NCBI GenBank assembly: GCA_036346225.1
Contig: JARFIW010000593.1
Span: forward strand, 496,001 to 560,000
Reading direction: 5' to 3'
Length of the DNA stretch: 64,000 bases
Source of the DNA: Platerodrilus igneus
Taxonomy: Eukaryota > Arthropoda > Insecta > Coleoptera > Lycidae
Part shown: positions 44,760 through 55,699 of the stretch, in pieces
How positions within the stretch are numbered: position 1 is the stretch's first letter
Layout of the letters: each line of letters opens with the position of its first letter
Program-made: the position numbers and the translations under genes
Notes under the pieces: model-generated
What the model saw: the letters and a program-made list of their open reading frames with translations, nothing else
What the model was told of the DNA's origin: nothing
The model's database searches: none

Positions 44760-45390
44760 GGGAGATTTAAATTAAATACTAACTTTGGGTGCGTGTAATG
44801 GTTGTGAGGATTTTAAGTGCTCCTTATTTGGCAGTTTTGACTGTTAATATAGCCATCCAAGCAAAAGCAACCCTCATTTACAAAATAAACACCTCCAGCA
44901 TTTCAACACTGGTTTTATAAACAAGAGAATGAAACCAATGACAAAACTGCATACGTTTCCTCTGGTTTACTTCTTTCAGCTTATGAACGACACCGATACC
45001 GATGTGTTGAAATGCAAATGTAACTTTCGGTAGACGTGAAAACAGTAGATAGTAAAAGGCCAACAGTTTTCTTGATGAGCAAGTGGAACGTTCTTTCACA
45101 TCCTCCAATATCAATAATGAATACACATTTGTCCATGGAAAACAACAATTGATACAATAGAAATAAGTGGATAGTGGAATTTCACTAGGGCATGGGAAGA
45201 ACTTCTCAACTGTTAGAAGCTGTGAACCTTGAGTACAGTTTGCCAACAAGCATGTGGGAGAAACAAAAATGTATATATGTGTAACTTCTATGTGCCTATT
45301 CTTAGACTTGCGTACCTTTCGGAAACACTCGTTAGCAGGTTTACATTTCGAAGATAGAGCTAACATTTCAAACGATTCACGGAACGTCAT
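44760..45390 (-). pseudogene. Tc1-like transposase N-terminal fossil
   Basis: The frame open on the minus strand (44878-45390) includes LKEVNQRKRMQFCHWFHSLV near 44950, and the next frame continues NEGCFCLDGYINSQNCQ and NPHNHY near 44790-44870. These are the blocks around the first catalytic Asp (normally DEAxFxLxGYxNxQN) of the insect Tc1-like family also seen at 22380-22960. The Asp is replaced by Asn here. The N-terminal 100 residues of the frame are not recognisable. The C-terminal half of the transposase was not found. Confidence 0.6.
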
Positions 45391-45399
45391 AAATCAAAC

Positions 45400-47270
45400 A
45401 ATTTGAGTAGTTTCTTAAATAAAGTCAAAAACTAATGTTTGGCTAATTCATGCTGCTTTAGTTTAATAAAATTGTATATTCTTTGTATTTACTGAATGGC
45501 AGATTTAGAGTACGTTACTGTCTCACGTATCCGCGTAATTAAAATTACAATAATAAGTCGGCATAATAAAAGGGCAAACAATCTCGCATACCAAGTGAAT
45601 ACAACTGTGTAAGAGGATTTGCTAATTCGTGTATGAGACAAATAAGCGTTTCTACTGAGGTAGTTGCAATGGCATATTTGGCTCAGAGATGCAATCTGGG
45701 CCATAAAGTGTGCGCTAGAGAATTGATAAGGTTATCTGCAGACCTCTAATTGAAAGCTAATTGGCAAACTCCCGCAGTTAAGAGAGAATGAGCATCACCC
45801 AGCGGGCATAATGCAGATTTAAAGCAGTGTGTGGTATAACTTACTGGCCTAAGGCCTTGATAAAGAGCTGGCAGCGACCTGAATTACAGCATTTCGAACC
45901 AATTGTCTGAAGATTTAGTTGTTTCACAGATTACCTACACCCGATATCAGACTTTTGTACTAAATGTGTTTTCTGGCGGCGTAGCTAGGGTAATAAAACC
46001 CTTTTGTGTAGTTTTGTAGTTCCATAATATTTTAAAATGCATAGCAAAAATGTCTGCGTAATATTTTATTACCGGTACGTAATTGAATTTTTTTGTTATC
46101 ACTCTAACGAATGTACATAATTGCTATGTGTCAGTCATCAATTTGCGGCTGCTTTCAATTGCAAAGTAGTGTCAAGAAGTATCCATGTATATAAATTTGT
46201 CTTGTTAGTTACACAAGAGTCCCCCAATTTTCTGAAGAATAAGCTCTTGTAGTGTTCCCCTCTTCTCATTAAGCGATTATAATTGCATTTGTCTTTCCAA
46301 TTATGCGTGTCACCGAGACCATAAGGAGGGTGCTGTATCATTTCTGAAAATGATCCCTCTGAAAGTTTAATTTTTAAAAGTTGATCAATCTTGTCTCTCC
46401 TGTTCTTTATCGTTCTACAACGAAAATAATATATGCAGAGTGCTTCTCTGATTTTTCTGCATTCACTCATCAAATAAGTAGATTACTTATTGTTCACTCA
46501 ATAAGTTACAGGGTGTGTTTTAGGGGAATGACAATGTTTAAGTAAGTGTACAAATGCGAGAGCAGCTTTTATGAATGTACACAACTATTATTCAGTTAAG
46601 GGTAATTAGAATCTAAAAATTGATTGTTGGGGTATATGTGAAGGGTTGATATCCTGTCCTAAGCCAAAATGTATTTTACTAGTTTCGCTGTATCTAGTTA
46701 GTTCCTGATTTTTTAAACAGTGTTAAGATTTAGAAGATTTATTTTTACAATTTAATTACTCATTTAAAAAGCAATGTAACTTGAATTTTCGAAATTGAAA
46801 GTAGATAGGCTGTATTACTACGAGCGTAGAATCGGGACACAACCGCTCATTGCACATGTAAAAAACCGGTTTTTTCATGCAGAAATTTAATGTTCAACCG
46901 GGTCATTTTTAAACCCTTCAAGGTTATTTGTTACGGGACAACGTGACATAATTATCGACAGCCTCTTACTTTCACTTTTCAAGTTCAAAACTCAAATCTA
47001 CACACGTCAGTACTATTCTCGTCCCGACCAATGGGAGAGCTGAAACAAAATTTGATAGAATAATATTCCCTCTTTCGTATTAAAGGTGCAACTTTGGAAT
47101 CCGAGTATGAGTGTTGACATGCGCATTGAATATTCTTAGTCTGCATGAGGGGATTAGATAAAATTTTAAAGGATATTAGTTTCTGTTCTCTAATATCGAT
47201 GATTGAGCATAAAAGTAAAAATATGCCGGACTAAACATATAAAAATAAAATTTTTTTAAAAATGTTTATA
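45400..47270. other. intergenic, no gene recognised
   Basis: Mostly AT-rich. The ORF at 46138-46473 (minus, 111 aa, basic) has no recognised domain. A GC-richer stretch at 46820-47060 shows no repeat or gene signal. Confidence 0.5.
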
Positions 47271-47339
47271 CAACCAATCAAATTTGGACATGATGAAACA
47301 ATTCGGACATCTATGAAAAAAATCCGTCCAAAGACAATC

Positions 47340-48330
47340 TGCATGCCGTTATTTAGTTTTTGGCCGTTAAGGGCTGTCAACTAATAGATATTTATAAGAG
47401 AATGAAAGCTACATACAGTGACTATAGTTATTTTCATACGGCAGTTGTTGAATGGTGTAATAAATTTTCACAGAAAAGAGAATCTACTAATGATTAAGCC
47501 TGTCCCGAACCTGCATGTATTGCGGCATCAAATAAAAACGTGAAACAGCTGGAAACTGCATTGTGTGCAAATAGTCGCATCAAAGTTATAAAACTTTTCT
47601 AAATGTTGAAAAGCCGCGAGTGAACTGTTCATTCCATTATTCATAGTTTTGGCTATCCCAAAGTTGCCGTTCAGTGAATTTTATGATTGCTTACTGATGA
47701 ACATAGGGATATGCATTCGGTCTTATCAATACAACATTTCATGTGCTATCAACAAGGTAATGCTTTTCTACACCAAATTCTTGCCGGTGATAAGCCTTGG
47801 TGATATCACTACCCACCTGAATCCAAACGTCACAGTATGCAGCGGAAGCGTGCACAATTTTTAAAAGTGAAAATATTTCGACCCCAACTTTCGGCAGGAA
47901 AAGTAATGTTAACCGCATTTTTTACTACCAGGGTGTGCTGTTCTTGGAATTTAAAGAATCCGGTGTCAACATTAACGCTGAGCGCTATGCAGTCAGCTTA
48001 AAAGACTTACGTGTCAACATCAAGAATAAACTTACCCGAATGCTAACAAATGGCGTTATGCTTTTGCTGATAATGCTAAACCTCAAGCAGTACAGACAAT
48101 TTAATATCTACTTCGTTATATGAAATGGGATGTTTTACAACATCCATCTTACAGTTTCGACATGTCGCTATGCGATTTTCATGTATTTGGCCCATTAAAA
48201 CAATCATTAAAAGGATGGTGGTTCAGTATGGGTAGAGATTTCTGTTACAGAATCGTTCCGCAAACAGCCCCAAGGATTTTGCCGGCAGGGAATTTATAGA
48301 CTAGCTCACCAGTGAGACCCATGCCTTGAT
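47340..48330 (+). pseudogene. second mariner transposase, D,D34D type
   Basis: In three frames from left to right: CQLIDIYKRMKATYSDYSYF (helix-turn-helix region) near 47380, VNCSFHYS near 47620, FYTKFLP/ILAGDKPW near 47780 (first Asp, in GDKPW), SAGKVMLTAFFYYQGVLFLE near 47895, LLADNAKPQAVQT near 48065 (second Asp, in ADN), and HPSYSFDMSLCDFHVFGPLK near 48150 (third Asp, in LCD). It ends RQGIYRLAHQ near 48295. The GDKPW form and the FGPLK block separate it from the mariner at 15.2 kb. Multiple stops and frame changes; dead. Terminal repeats were not identified. Confidence 0.85.
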
Positions 48331-48369
48331 GTTAATGATGGCTTCTTTTAAATTCGTTGAATAAACACT

Positions 48370-49588
48370 ACTTTACAGTGTAAACGTGTTTCCATTGAAC
48401 TATCTTTGTATACCACTACTCCCTCCTTTTAAGATCTTGTATTTTTAACTCCTGTTGAAGCAAGCTGAAAACAGTTGTTTTTGCATTCCATTAGTTAAAA
48501 ATTGCATCACTTATGCATCATTTGCGTGTTTTTTCGTTCTTAATACAATTTTCTGATATTGCATATTGTTCCTGTTATTGTTTTTAAAAGAACCGTCCTT
48601 TAATAGTTTGAAACTTGATTTTGTTTAAAATATTAAAGACAGGTATGGGTTGAAATAAAATTTTGATTTTGAATTTTTTATTTGCAATAATTATCACTTT
48701 ATAGAAAAAGTATGTAAGTTTAACTTGAAGCTCAAACAGAACAAACCTGTAGTTGAAACATATACGACTGTTGTTACATTTACCTCATGTGGATGCATAA
48801 GAAAGAGTACTCCAAATTATCGGTATATTTATCGTTAACGTGACACCATAGATGTGTATGTGAAACCATTCTAGCAGTTTCTCCCATATTTAATTATTAT
48901 TTTGCCATGTTCAACGTAATTTTATAATACTCATAAAATGTTTTGTTCTTACTGCACCCTGCTATAGTTCATTCGTTTATGTAAGGTATCACTACACGGA
49001 GTTGTGGTAAATCCATTAGTAGAATACTGACATAACAAAATTTAAATTACAAAGCCGCATGCTTGTGTATCTGCAGTATGTAGTTTTGTCACACAATGTA
49101 GTATTTAATTAAAAATAGAAACCAACACGCTAAAAGTACTACAACTAAAGCCACAATTGAAATGGCAGCGAATTGTGGTTACAGGAAGAACAACAGTATT
49201 GAACCGTTAATTAGCTCTAAGGTAACGTGAATCATACCGAAGAACCAGAAACTTCATTAACATACATCATCTTAACAATCTTTAGTTTAAAATATATACT
49301 TTTACTGGCACTTAAATTGGTAAACCAAACGCAATTTGTGGTTATCTGTACCGTAGGATGTGCGTAGAACAAATGACAGCTAAAAATTTACTACTGAATT
49401 TACTACTAAATGATTTACATTATAAAAGTAGGTCTATGATTATAAAAATTAAAAAGTGCCAGAAGGACACGTCTAATACTTTTGACGGTTAAAAACTGAA
49501 AAAACGAATCTAACACAATTATCTGAAATTGACAAGGAGAACGTTCAGAAAAATGACAATAGTTACACTTCAGTGAGTATTCATTCCA
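48370..49588. other. intergenic, no gene seen
   Basis: AT-rich sequence between the mariner fossil and the Penelope-like fragment, with no supported feature. Confidence 0.55.
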
Positions 49589-49939
49589 TTAACGAAGTTT
49601 GAAAAAATCCTTATCGTATAAGGCGGAGTACACGTTATGTACTTTATTGATATCCAGTTTGTTTTTCATAGGATTGATTTCCTTGTTGATATAAAACGAT
49701 TCTATGAACAACCAGGTCTTATAATTGGGCTCGCTGTCCAAAGTCATAATATCATCGAATAATGGTGTATGTTTAGTTGAAAAAACATGCAAAGACAATA
49801 CACATTTAGCAGAGTTTTTTCGACGGTCCATCCTGTGTTGGGTTAAACGACTTTTTAACCACTGACTCGTCTGCCCAATGTAACTATTATTGCAGCTACA
49901 TGTATTGCTTATAAAAATTGTATTGCTTATTTTAATTCT
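49589..49939 (-). pseudogene. Penelope-like GIY-YIG endonuclease fragment
   Basis: The minus-strand frame has, after 42 residues of LTR-derived sequence, SNTIFISNTCSCNNSYIGQT then SQWLKSRLTQHR, LSLHVFSTKHTPLFDD and ESFYINKEINPMKNK. YIGQT...LKxRLxxH...E is the GIY-YIG nuclease signature as found at the C-terminus of Penelope-like retroelements. The BEL element is inserted immediately upstream (at 49939/49940), so the ORF's apparent N-terminus is LTR sequence and not Penelope. The RT domain of this element was not found beyond the BEL insertion. Confidence 0.8.
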
Positions 49940-50224
49940 TGTAGAACCGCCACTGAAATTAGCAAACGCCGCTTTACGGCGCTGCCCTTTATAGTGACGG
50001 GTGCAAGAATATAAGAAGCTACCCGCTTCAAACACCCTTGCGCAGGAACACTTTATGTTTATCAAAAGTAATACTCAACTTGTATTAAACTGTGCAATTT
50101 ACTGGCATAAAATATAACTTTTTTGGACGAGACATAAAAATCACTCTTGACATATATGTAACAACACATAATAATCAATCGCCTGCTACTTAAGTTTAAA
50201 TACATATGAGGCGCGTTTGCAACA
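49940..50224 (-). repeat. BEL 3' LTR
   Basis: 285 bp, TG...CA on both strands (plus: TGTAGAACC...TTGCAACA). Differs from the 5' LTR at 49981 and 50185 only. Confidence 0.97.
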
Positions 50225-50226
50225 TA

Positions 50227-50236
50227 CTCCCACCTT
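50227..50236 (-). other. BEL polypurine tract
   Basis: On the minus strand AAGGTGGGAG lies two bases upstream of the 3' LTR. Confidence 0.75.
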
Positions 50237-50287
50237 GTGTTATGAGCAACCGAAGAACACAACAAAATTTACGCGCCACTGTCCAGC

Positions 50288-50518
50288 CTAGTACGCAAGT
50301 CTTTCCGGCAACTTAACTTGCCGTCCACTTTTAGTGTACACACGTGTTTTACTCACAGGTACAATGTTCCTTCTTAACTGCTCTTCTGAGGAATCGCCGT
50401 CATGCACTGCATTTTCAGTAGCTGCTCCCACCTGACCGTAGCTATTCACAGAATCAAGATGAACCATTTCACCTTCTGAACACTCCAACGGATAAATATG
50501 CTGAATTGGGCGCACCAA
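50288..50518 (-). CDS. pol: BEL pol: C-terminal tail after integrase
   Basis: Continues the integrase C-terminal domain (VRPIQHIYPLE) after a one-base loss at an A run near 50536. An acidic, low-complexity end follows, with a basic GRQVKLPERLAY terminus and stop at 50288. No catalytic function. Confidence 0.85.
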   Translation of the reverse strand: MVRPIQHIYPLECSEGEMVHLDSVNSYGQVGAATENAVHDGDSSEEQLRRNIVPVSKTRVYTKSGRQVKLPERLAY

Positions 50519-51623
50519 CTGACCTTTAGCAGTTTTAGTCGGACAACGCGTACTCGTCCATCTTTACCAGGTATCAACTCTGTTATGCGACCCAGAGGCC
50601 AGTCTATCCGTTTTGTCTGATCATTTCCAATCATAACGATCTCACCGACATTTAGTGAACGTATTTTGCAATGTTTGGACACCATACGTAATTGACCCAA
50701 GTATTCGGTACGAAATCTTCTGCGTAATACATCACGAATCTTTTTGTGACGTAACAGTCGCTTGTTCAATGATGCAGAATCAAATACATCTAATTCTGGT
50801 ACTCCAATTTCATGCCGTTCCTGCAGAAACATATTTGGTGTTAACGGCTCCAAATCGTTCAGATCACTCGAGATGTAAGACAAAGGTCTAGCGTTTATAA
50901 TGGCTTCACAATCACATAATATAGTATGTAGTCCGTCAAAATCCAGCGAAGCCCTTCCTAAAACTTTACGTAATAATTGTTTTAACATGGAAATCAATCT
51001 CTCCCAAAATCCACCCCACCATGCTGCGGTTGGAGGTTTAAACTTCCATGCAATACGTTGCACCGCTGAATATTTTTTTACAGCGTCCCAATTCACTTTG
51101 CGCATCGCGTTATCTGTACCGACAAAATTAGTTCCATTGTCTGAATATACGATACATGGTCGGCCCCTTCTAGCAATGAATCTACGGAAAGAGTCAACAA
51201 ATGTTCCAGTTGACAAGGATGTAACAAGTTCAAAGTGTACAGCACGATATATCGCACACGTGAAAATACACACCCATGCTTTTTGTCCATTTCTTAGAAA
51301 CATAGGCCCGGCCATATCAACACCAATGATTTCGAAGACTGCCGCGTCACGTACTCTATCACTAGGTAACGGCGGCGTAATTTCTTCCATTCTGGAAGCG
51401 TTTTGTCGTTTACACAACACAATTTCCAATAACAGTTTTATGCTACGACGACCTCCTAGAATCCAATAGCGTTCTCTTAATAGAGATAAAAGTGTCTGCA
51501 CACCAGTGTGACAGGACTCAACGTGCTTATCCAATATAAGCTTTTTAACTACTGGGTGCTTCCCAGGCAATAACAGAGGATATCTAAAGTCGACATCGTC
51601 TTCGCGATATGAAACTTTGGTAT
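50446..51623 (-). CDS. pol: BEL pol: integrase
   Basis: Contains the zinc-binding region (HVESCHTGVQTLLSLLRERY; CKRQNAS), the catalytic core with Asp in IIGVDMAGPM, Asp in VYSDNGTNFVG and Glu in WERLISMLKQLL, and the BEL-type C-terminal domain (LNVGEIVMIGND...WPLGRITELIPGKDG). The catalytic triad is complete. The annotated frame runs 50446-51570, and the N-terminal part continues upstream of 51570 in the same frame until the frame break near 51640. Confidence 0.93.
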
Positions 51624-52520
51624 TCAGACGAATAATACCATTTTATCAATAATTGGTTGCAATGAAGACAACTCTTTTACCTTCTGGTCTTGAAACGATT
51701 CTTGTTGTATAACTTTAACAAGACACAGCTCAGCAGCTTCTGTTTCTTCTACAGATAAACATTTATCCAGAATTCGGCCATCAGGAAAACGACAATTGTG
51801 AATGAAACGTAAAATCCACCCAAGCAAGCAAATGATTTCATTGTAATGAGAAAAACGTTTATTATACCATAAGTCTTCACTGTTTAGCATAGATGCTACA
51901 AGTCTTTTGCGACGTTCTCTTCCAACCTCATCTTCATTGACCTCAAGATCCGCCTTAAGCCATGCACAGTGTGGTTGGTATAACCAGGACGGTCCCTCTA
52001 ACCATTTGGATTCTAGCAATTGTTTGGGGGAACAACCGCGAGATGGGAGGTCCGCTGGATTCAAATTTCCTGAAACATGGTGCCACATGTTTTTATCGGT
52101 CAACTTACGAATTTCTGCAATCCGATTCCAAACAAATGCAGACCATTGATCTTCTTGTTTTATCCAAGCAATAACAGTACTCGAATCGCTCCAAAAATAA
52201 CTTTCAAATTCGTTATCAATCAGCGATTTCAACACGTCTTTTACAGAGATGTACAAGCGTGCTGCAATCGTAGCAGCCAACAATTCGAGCCGGGGAATAG
52301 TCATTTCTTTTAAAGGTGCAATTCTCGCCTTTGCTTGAAGTAAACTTACTTTTACACCATCGACCTTTTCTACTCTTACATAAACTACCGATGAGTAGGC
52401 TGCCGTACTGGCATCACAGAATGTATGCAAGCTGATCTTTTGCGAACCATCATTTAAATAGTCTATCCATCGAGGCACTTTAATTCCTAATAAGCATTCT
52501 GATTCCACATACCATTTCAT
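51624..52520 (-). CDS. pol: BEL pol: RNase H-like region
   Basis: Starts after a break at a T run near 52521. HTFCDASTAAYSSVVYVRV has the first RNase H aspartate, IPRLELLAATIAARL the glutamate, and FWSDSSTVIAWIKQ the second aspartate; ADLPSRGCSP follows, all diagnostic for BEL/Pao. It ends at a frame break near 51640 (A run). Confidence 0.93.
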   Translation of the reverse strand: MKWYVESECLLGIKVPRWIDYLNDGSQKISLHTFCDASTAAYSSVVYVRVEKVDGVKVSLLQAKARIAPLKEMTIPRLELLAATIAARLYISVKDVLKSLIDNEFESYFWSDSSTVIAWIKQEDQWSAFVWNRIAEIRKLTDKNMWHHVSGNLNPADLPSRGCSPKQLLESKWLEGPSWLYQPHCAWLKADLEVNEDEVGRERRKRLVASMLNSEDLWYNKRFSHYNEIICLLGWILRFIHNCRFPDGRILDKCLSVEETEAAELCLVKVIQQESFQDQKVKELSSLQPIIDKMVLFV

Positions 52521-53032
52521 AAATTCTCTCTAACTTCGCCGTCTACTTCTTCGTCCCAATTAATTTTCTCTCTCCAGAGGTGCCGTAGCAATGCTTTTGG
52601 GCGAATAGTAGTTGGACATACAAATCCCATTGGATCAAATATTCTATGAGTCAGCGATAATATAACACGCTTCGTTATAGGTCCTTTGGCTTCATGTTTA
52701 CGGTGCTCAAAATTTAGCGCTAAACTATCTTCCATTTTGTTCCAATTAAGACCTAGCACTTGCGTCACAGGTTTGTCAAAAGGCGTTTTGCCCAATTGCG
52801 TATGCTCCCACCCTCTGAGGTCGAAATGTCCTTTGGCCATTACTGTACGAGCATTTTTTATAAACCGGTTTAGCTCGCTCACAGTAGCGACGCTGTGTAT
52901 GCAATTGTCAACGTAAAAGCCATTCATCAATCTCATAATGACCTGTTTAACTTCTCTGTTCACAGTTTCATCGAGCATACGAGTCAAATGGTACTTTATA
53001 GTCATGCCTAGTAAATACGGACTAGCGCACAC
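52517..53032 (-). CDS. pol: BEL pol: RT palm with YVDN box
   Basis: CASPYLLGMTIKYHL follows the frame break at a T run near 53040. FYVDNCIHSV (near 52910) is the catalytic box; the second Asp of YVDD is Asn, a form I recall as common in the Bel lineage rather than a defect. LGLNWN and FDPMGFVCP are the following conserved RT blocks. Confidence 0.92.
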   Translation of the reverse strand: MCASPYLLGMTIKYHLTRMLDETVNREVKQVIMRLMNGFYVDNCIHSVATVSELNRFIKNARTVMAKGHFDLRGWEHTQLGKTPFDKPVTQVLGLNWNKMEDSLALNFEHRKHEAKGPITKRVILSLTHRIFDPMGFVCPTTIRPKALLRHLWREKINWDEEVDGEVRENL

Positions 53033-54183
53033 TCCAAAACAACTCTCTTATGTCGATATATGATTTCACTACCCTGTAAGTCCAACCAAATAAATCTTAA
53101 TACGTCTTGTTCAGCAGAATGTAACCCCACTTGCAAAAAAGCTTTGGTGATGTCTGCAATCACACCTATCGGATTGAATCGAAAACGTAATAGCAAGGCA
53201 GGTATCAACTCAATCAGATTCGGACCGCTTTCTAAACAATCATTTAACGAAGGACTACCCTTTTCGTGCGAAGAAGCATCGAAAACTGGCCTTATCTTTG
53301 TGGTTAGACTATTAGATTTCACTACAGCCCTATGAGGTAAATAGTGAGTAACAGCATTTCTGGGACAGCGCATCTCTTCTTCAGATACTACTTCAACTAT
53401 GCCTAAGTCTTTCCACTCATTTAAAACTTGTACATAAGCTTCATACAACTGTTCAAATTGCAGCTTTTTTATAACATGGTTCAATCGCTTACGGGCAATT
53501 TCGTAATTATTAGCCAAAGGTGGATGACCTTGCTTCCAAGGTAGACGTACAACGTATCTTCCATTGGCATCTTCTTTTACAGTTTCCATGAAATATTTTT
53601 GTACATCGGAATTTATTTCATCTTTAGATCTTTTTTCCACCGGATCCATAATGCCTAACACGTCCAACTCCCATAGCTGATTTACCTTCAACTCACTGTA
53701 AAGTAATGAGACGACTTGCATAGTAGTGGACTTGCTACAAAGCTCTTTGGGAGCTTTTCCCATAAGCGTCCAACCAAGATCAGTCTCAATAGCCACAAGA
53801 CCACAATTCAAAACATGTCTCTTACCCGTCAATAATTTTCCACAAACATCGGCTCCTATCAAAATTTCTATTGGCGAATAATCACCCACGTCAGCTATTT
53901 GTATACCTTTTTTAGCTAGTTCGTTTATCCACAGACCATTGGGAACTGGAGCTACATCATCGCAAATAACGGGTTGGTCTAAAACATCGAAGTGGCAAGA
54001 ATATTCACCAGTCAAATTAATAAGCTTTATCTTATAGACAATGTGAGCTTGTTCCGCTGTAGACGCTCCGCCAAACAAAGTATGAGTAATCCGCGTGTGA
54101 CCTTGCACGGGAAAACCCAATATCTGAGCTGTATTCTTCAAAACATATGATCTTTGTGACCCTGTGTCTATAATAGCCCGCAC
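53008..54183 (-). CDS. pol: BEL pol: protease and N-terminal RT
   Basis: IIDTGSQRSYV at the start has the aspartic protease triad DTG. ILIGADVCGKLL is the second protease motif. RT begins near 53560: YLPHRAVVKS, IRPVFDASS, SLNDCLESGPNL and IADITKAFLQVGLH (first catalytic Asp) are typical BEL RT blocks. Confidence 0.93.
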   Translation of the reverse strand: MRAIIDTGSQRSYVLKNTAQILGFPVQGHTRITHTLFGGASTAEQAHIVYKIKLINLTGEYSCHFDVLDQPVICDDVAPVPNGLWINELAKKGIQIADVGDYSPIEILIGADVCGKLLTGKRHVLNCGLVAIETDLGWTLMGKAPKELCSKSTTMQVVSLLYSELKVNQLWELDVLGIMDPVEKRSKDEINSDVQKYFMETVKEDANGRYVVRLPWKQGHPPLANNYEIARKRLNHVIKKLQFEQLYEAYVQVLNEWKDLGIVEVVSEEEMRCPRNAVTHYLPHRAVVKSNSLTTKIRPVFDASSHEKGSPSLNDCLESGPNLIELIPALLLRFRFNPIGVIADITKAFLQVGLHSAEQDVLRFIWLDLQGSEIIYRHKRVVLECALVRIY

Positions 54184-54437
54184 TGTACGTTCCCCATTTT
54201 TCCAGCGAGTTTTACTCGTAACGTTTGCAGGAACACAACAGGATTATACAAATTGGCAACATTCTTATCGCAACTGGTTGCCTGTAGTACCTTATCCAGA
54301 GTTACCGGTGTAGTAACGTCTTCAGCACCCTTGTTTGCTGACAACTCAGGACACATTAATGGTACGTGTCTTTTGTTACATATCATGCAAGTTATTTTTG
54401 ACGACATTTTCGGCCGACGTGACCTACCTTTAGACAA
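54168..54437 (-). CDS. BEL gag-pol: linker before protease
   Basis: Begins after a one-base loss at an A run near 54401 and ends at another near 54199. CMICNKRHVPLMC is a third zinc-knuckle-like motif. It links the nucleocapsid part to the protease. Confidence 0.85.
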   Translation of the reverse strand: MSKGRSRRPKMSSKITCMICNKRHVPLMCPELSANKGAEDVTTPVTLDKVLQATSCDKNVANLYNPVVFLQTLRVKLAGKMGNVQCGLL

Positions 54438-54942
54438 CTAAAGCAAGCCCTTTTCTGTTTCAAAATTTGACGTTTTTCATCTAATGCAACCTTTTGCATT
54501 TTGTGACACGACTCACTACTATGACCAGCTTCACAGAAAACGCATCTTACTTGTTTGGTAAACAAACCAGCAGCAGTCGGTACGTGCTCATGTTTTTCAT
54601 TAACTTTTTTGCCTTTTCGCTCAGTTTTGTTAGAAATGGTGGCTGCAGAAAACCCTTCTTTTGCTAGTGCAATGCGTTGTTCTCCGTCAACTTCTAAACT
54701 TATAAATGCCATCAAACCGTCAAGGCGTTCTTTGAGCGTATCGCCTCTTTTCACCGATACATCGCCCAGCGATCTCTGCCATGCGCGCAACAGCTCTTCT
54801 GGAAGACAAGATTCTACCAATGGAAACAACATTGCGGAACAAGTGTCCGTCGTCACACCAAGCGTGTCAAGAGCTCTCAACTGCGTCGCAATCTTATCAT
54901 ACAGACTGGCTAAATTTAGCGTCTTTGGATTGAGTGCTTTAA
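54392..54942 (-). CDS. gag: BEL gag: C-terminal part with zinc knuckles
   Basis: The frame is open from the break near 54945 (the first in-frame Met is at 54880). CVFCEAGHSSESC and CFSCLKVGHVGRKC are two CCHC-type knuckles for RNA binding. Earlier residues (LVESCLPEELLRAWQRSLG) are usual for BEL gag. Confidence 0.92.
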
Positions 54943-55596
54943 TTAAAATAATTTTAGCAACTCACGCACATAAAACTCGACTAACAAGTCATGCCTCCCA
55001 AACCTGGCTTTTAAACTTTCTACAGCTTTTTCATAATTATTCCCAGTTGGGGGAAAACTAACTACAAGTTCTTCGGCTCGGGAACCCGGGACAATAACTT
55101 GCAACAAATAATGAAATTTATCTTCATTGGTTAACTCACAATCATTATGAACTTTATTAAAAGTGCTCCAGAACGGAAGCCAATCGCGCAGCTCACCTCC
55201 GAATTTTTTAAACTCAATGATTGGCAATTTGATTCTACGAGAAAGAGATCCTCCTGCGCCACTAACAACGTTACTAATACTGTCAATAGCAGGTGACCCA
55301 ATAATGCGTTGGCAACGCAAATTCAACCTGCGATAAGTAAATTGATACTCGTCTGTGCTCTGAAGTTCTATTTCGAGTTGTTCCTCGCTGATTCCATCTG
55401 TATCCAACAAAAGGTCATAGACTTCACGATCCATTTGTTCTAATCCGGCTATTTTTTGGGTTAACATTTCACACCTTGTATTTATCTGGTCAACTTCTTG
55501 TTGTTCGGCATCCAAAAGTTGTGTCAGCTGATTTGCAGTTAAAGTGAAAGCCCTGCGTGCTGCAGCTCGAGATTTCTTAAGTCTCTCCATCGTCAC
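54943..55596 (-). CDS. gag: BEL gag: N-terminal part (DUF1759-like)
   Basis: ATG at 55596 or 55590. An N-terminal coiled coil (ANQLTQLLDAEQQEVDQINT...) is followed by LPIIEFKKFGGELRDWLPFW and LLQVIVPGSRAEELV, the DUF1759 signature of BEL/Pao gag. The frame is lost near 54945 at an A4 run by one missing base. Confidence 0.93.
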   Translation of the reverse strand: MTMERLKKSRAAARRAFTLTANQLTQLLDAEQQEVDQINTRCEMLTQKIAGLEQMDREVYDLLLDTDGISEEQLEIELQSTDEYQFTYRRLNLRCQRIIGSPAIDSISNVVSGAGGSLSRRIKLPIIEFKKFGGELRDWLPFWSTFNKVHNDCELTNEDKFHYLLQVIVPGSRAEELVVSFPPTGNNYEKAVESLKARFGRHDLLVEFYVRELLKLF

Positions 55597-55677
55597 AGTC
55601 TTTCAATTAGTAACTCAAACGCGATACTGATAAACCAAACACCAACGCCACGCTAAATCGAACAATGCCAAGTTGAG

Positions 55678-55694
55678 TCCTGTCACGGTCGCCA
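55678..55694 (-). promoter_or_regulatory. BEL primer-binding site
   Basis: On the minus strand TGGCGACCGTGACAGGA, five bases after the 5' LTR. The plus strand reads TCCTGTCACGGTCGCCA, a tRNA 3' end; it resembles the tRNA-Arg primer known from some insect elements. Confidence 0.8.
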
Positions 55695-55699
55695 ATAAA

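Noticed and set aside
46138..46473. 111-residue minus-strand ORF
   Set aside because: No recognisable domain, no neighbour or repeat support; retained only as part of the intergenic description.
50900..51469. 189-residue plus-strand ORF
   Set aside because: It lies antisense to the BEL integrase, which has full motif support.
54555..55061. 168-residue plus-strand ORF
   Set aside because: Antisense shadow of the BEL gag.
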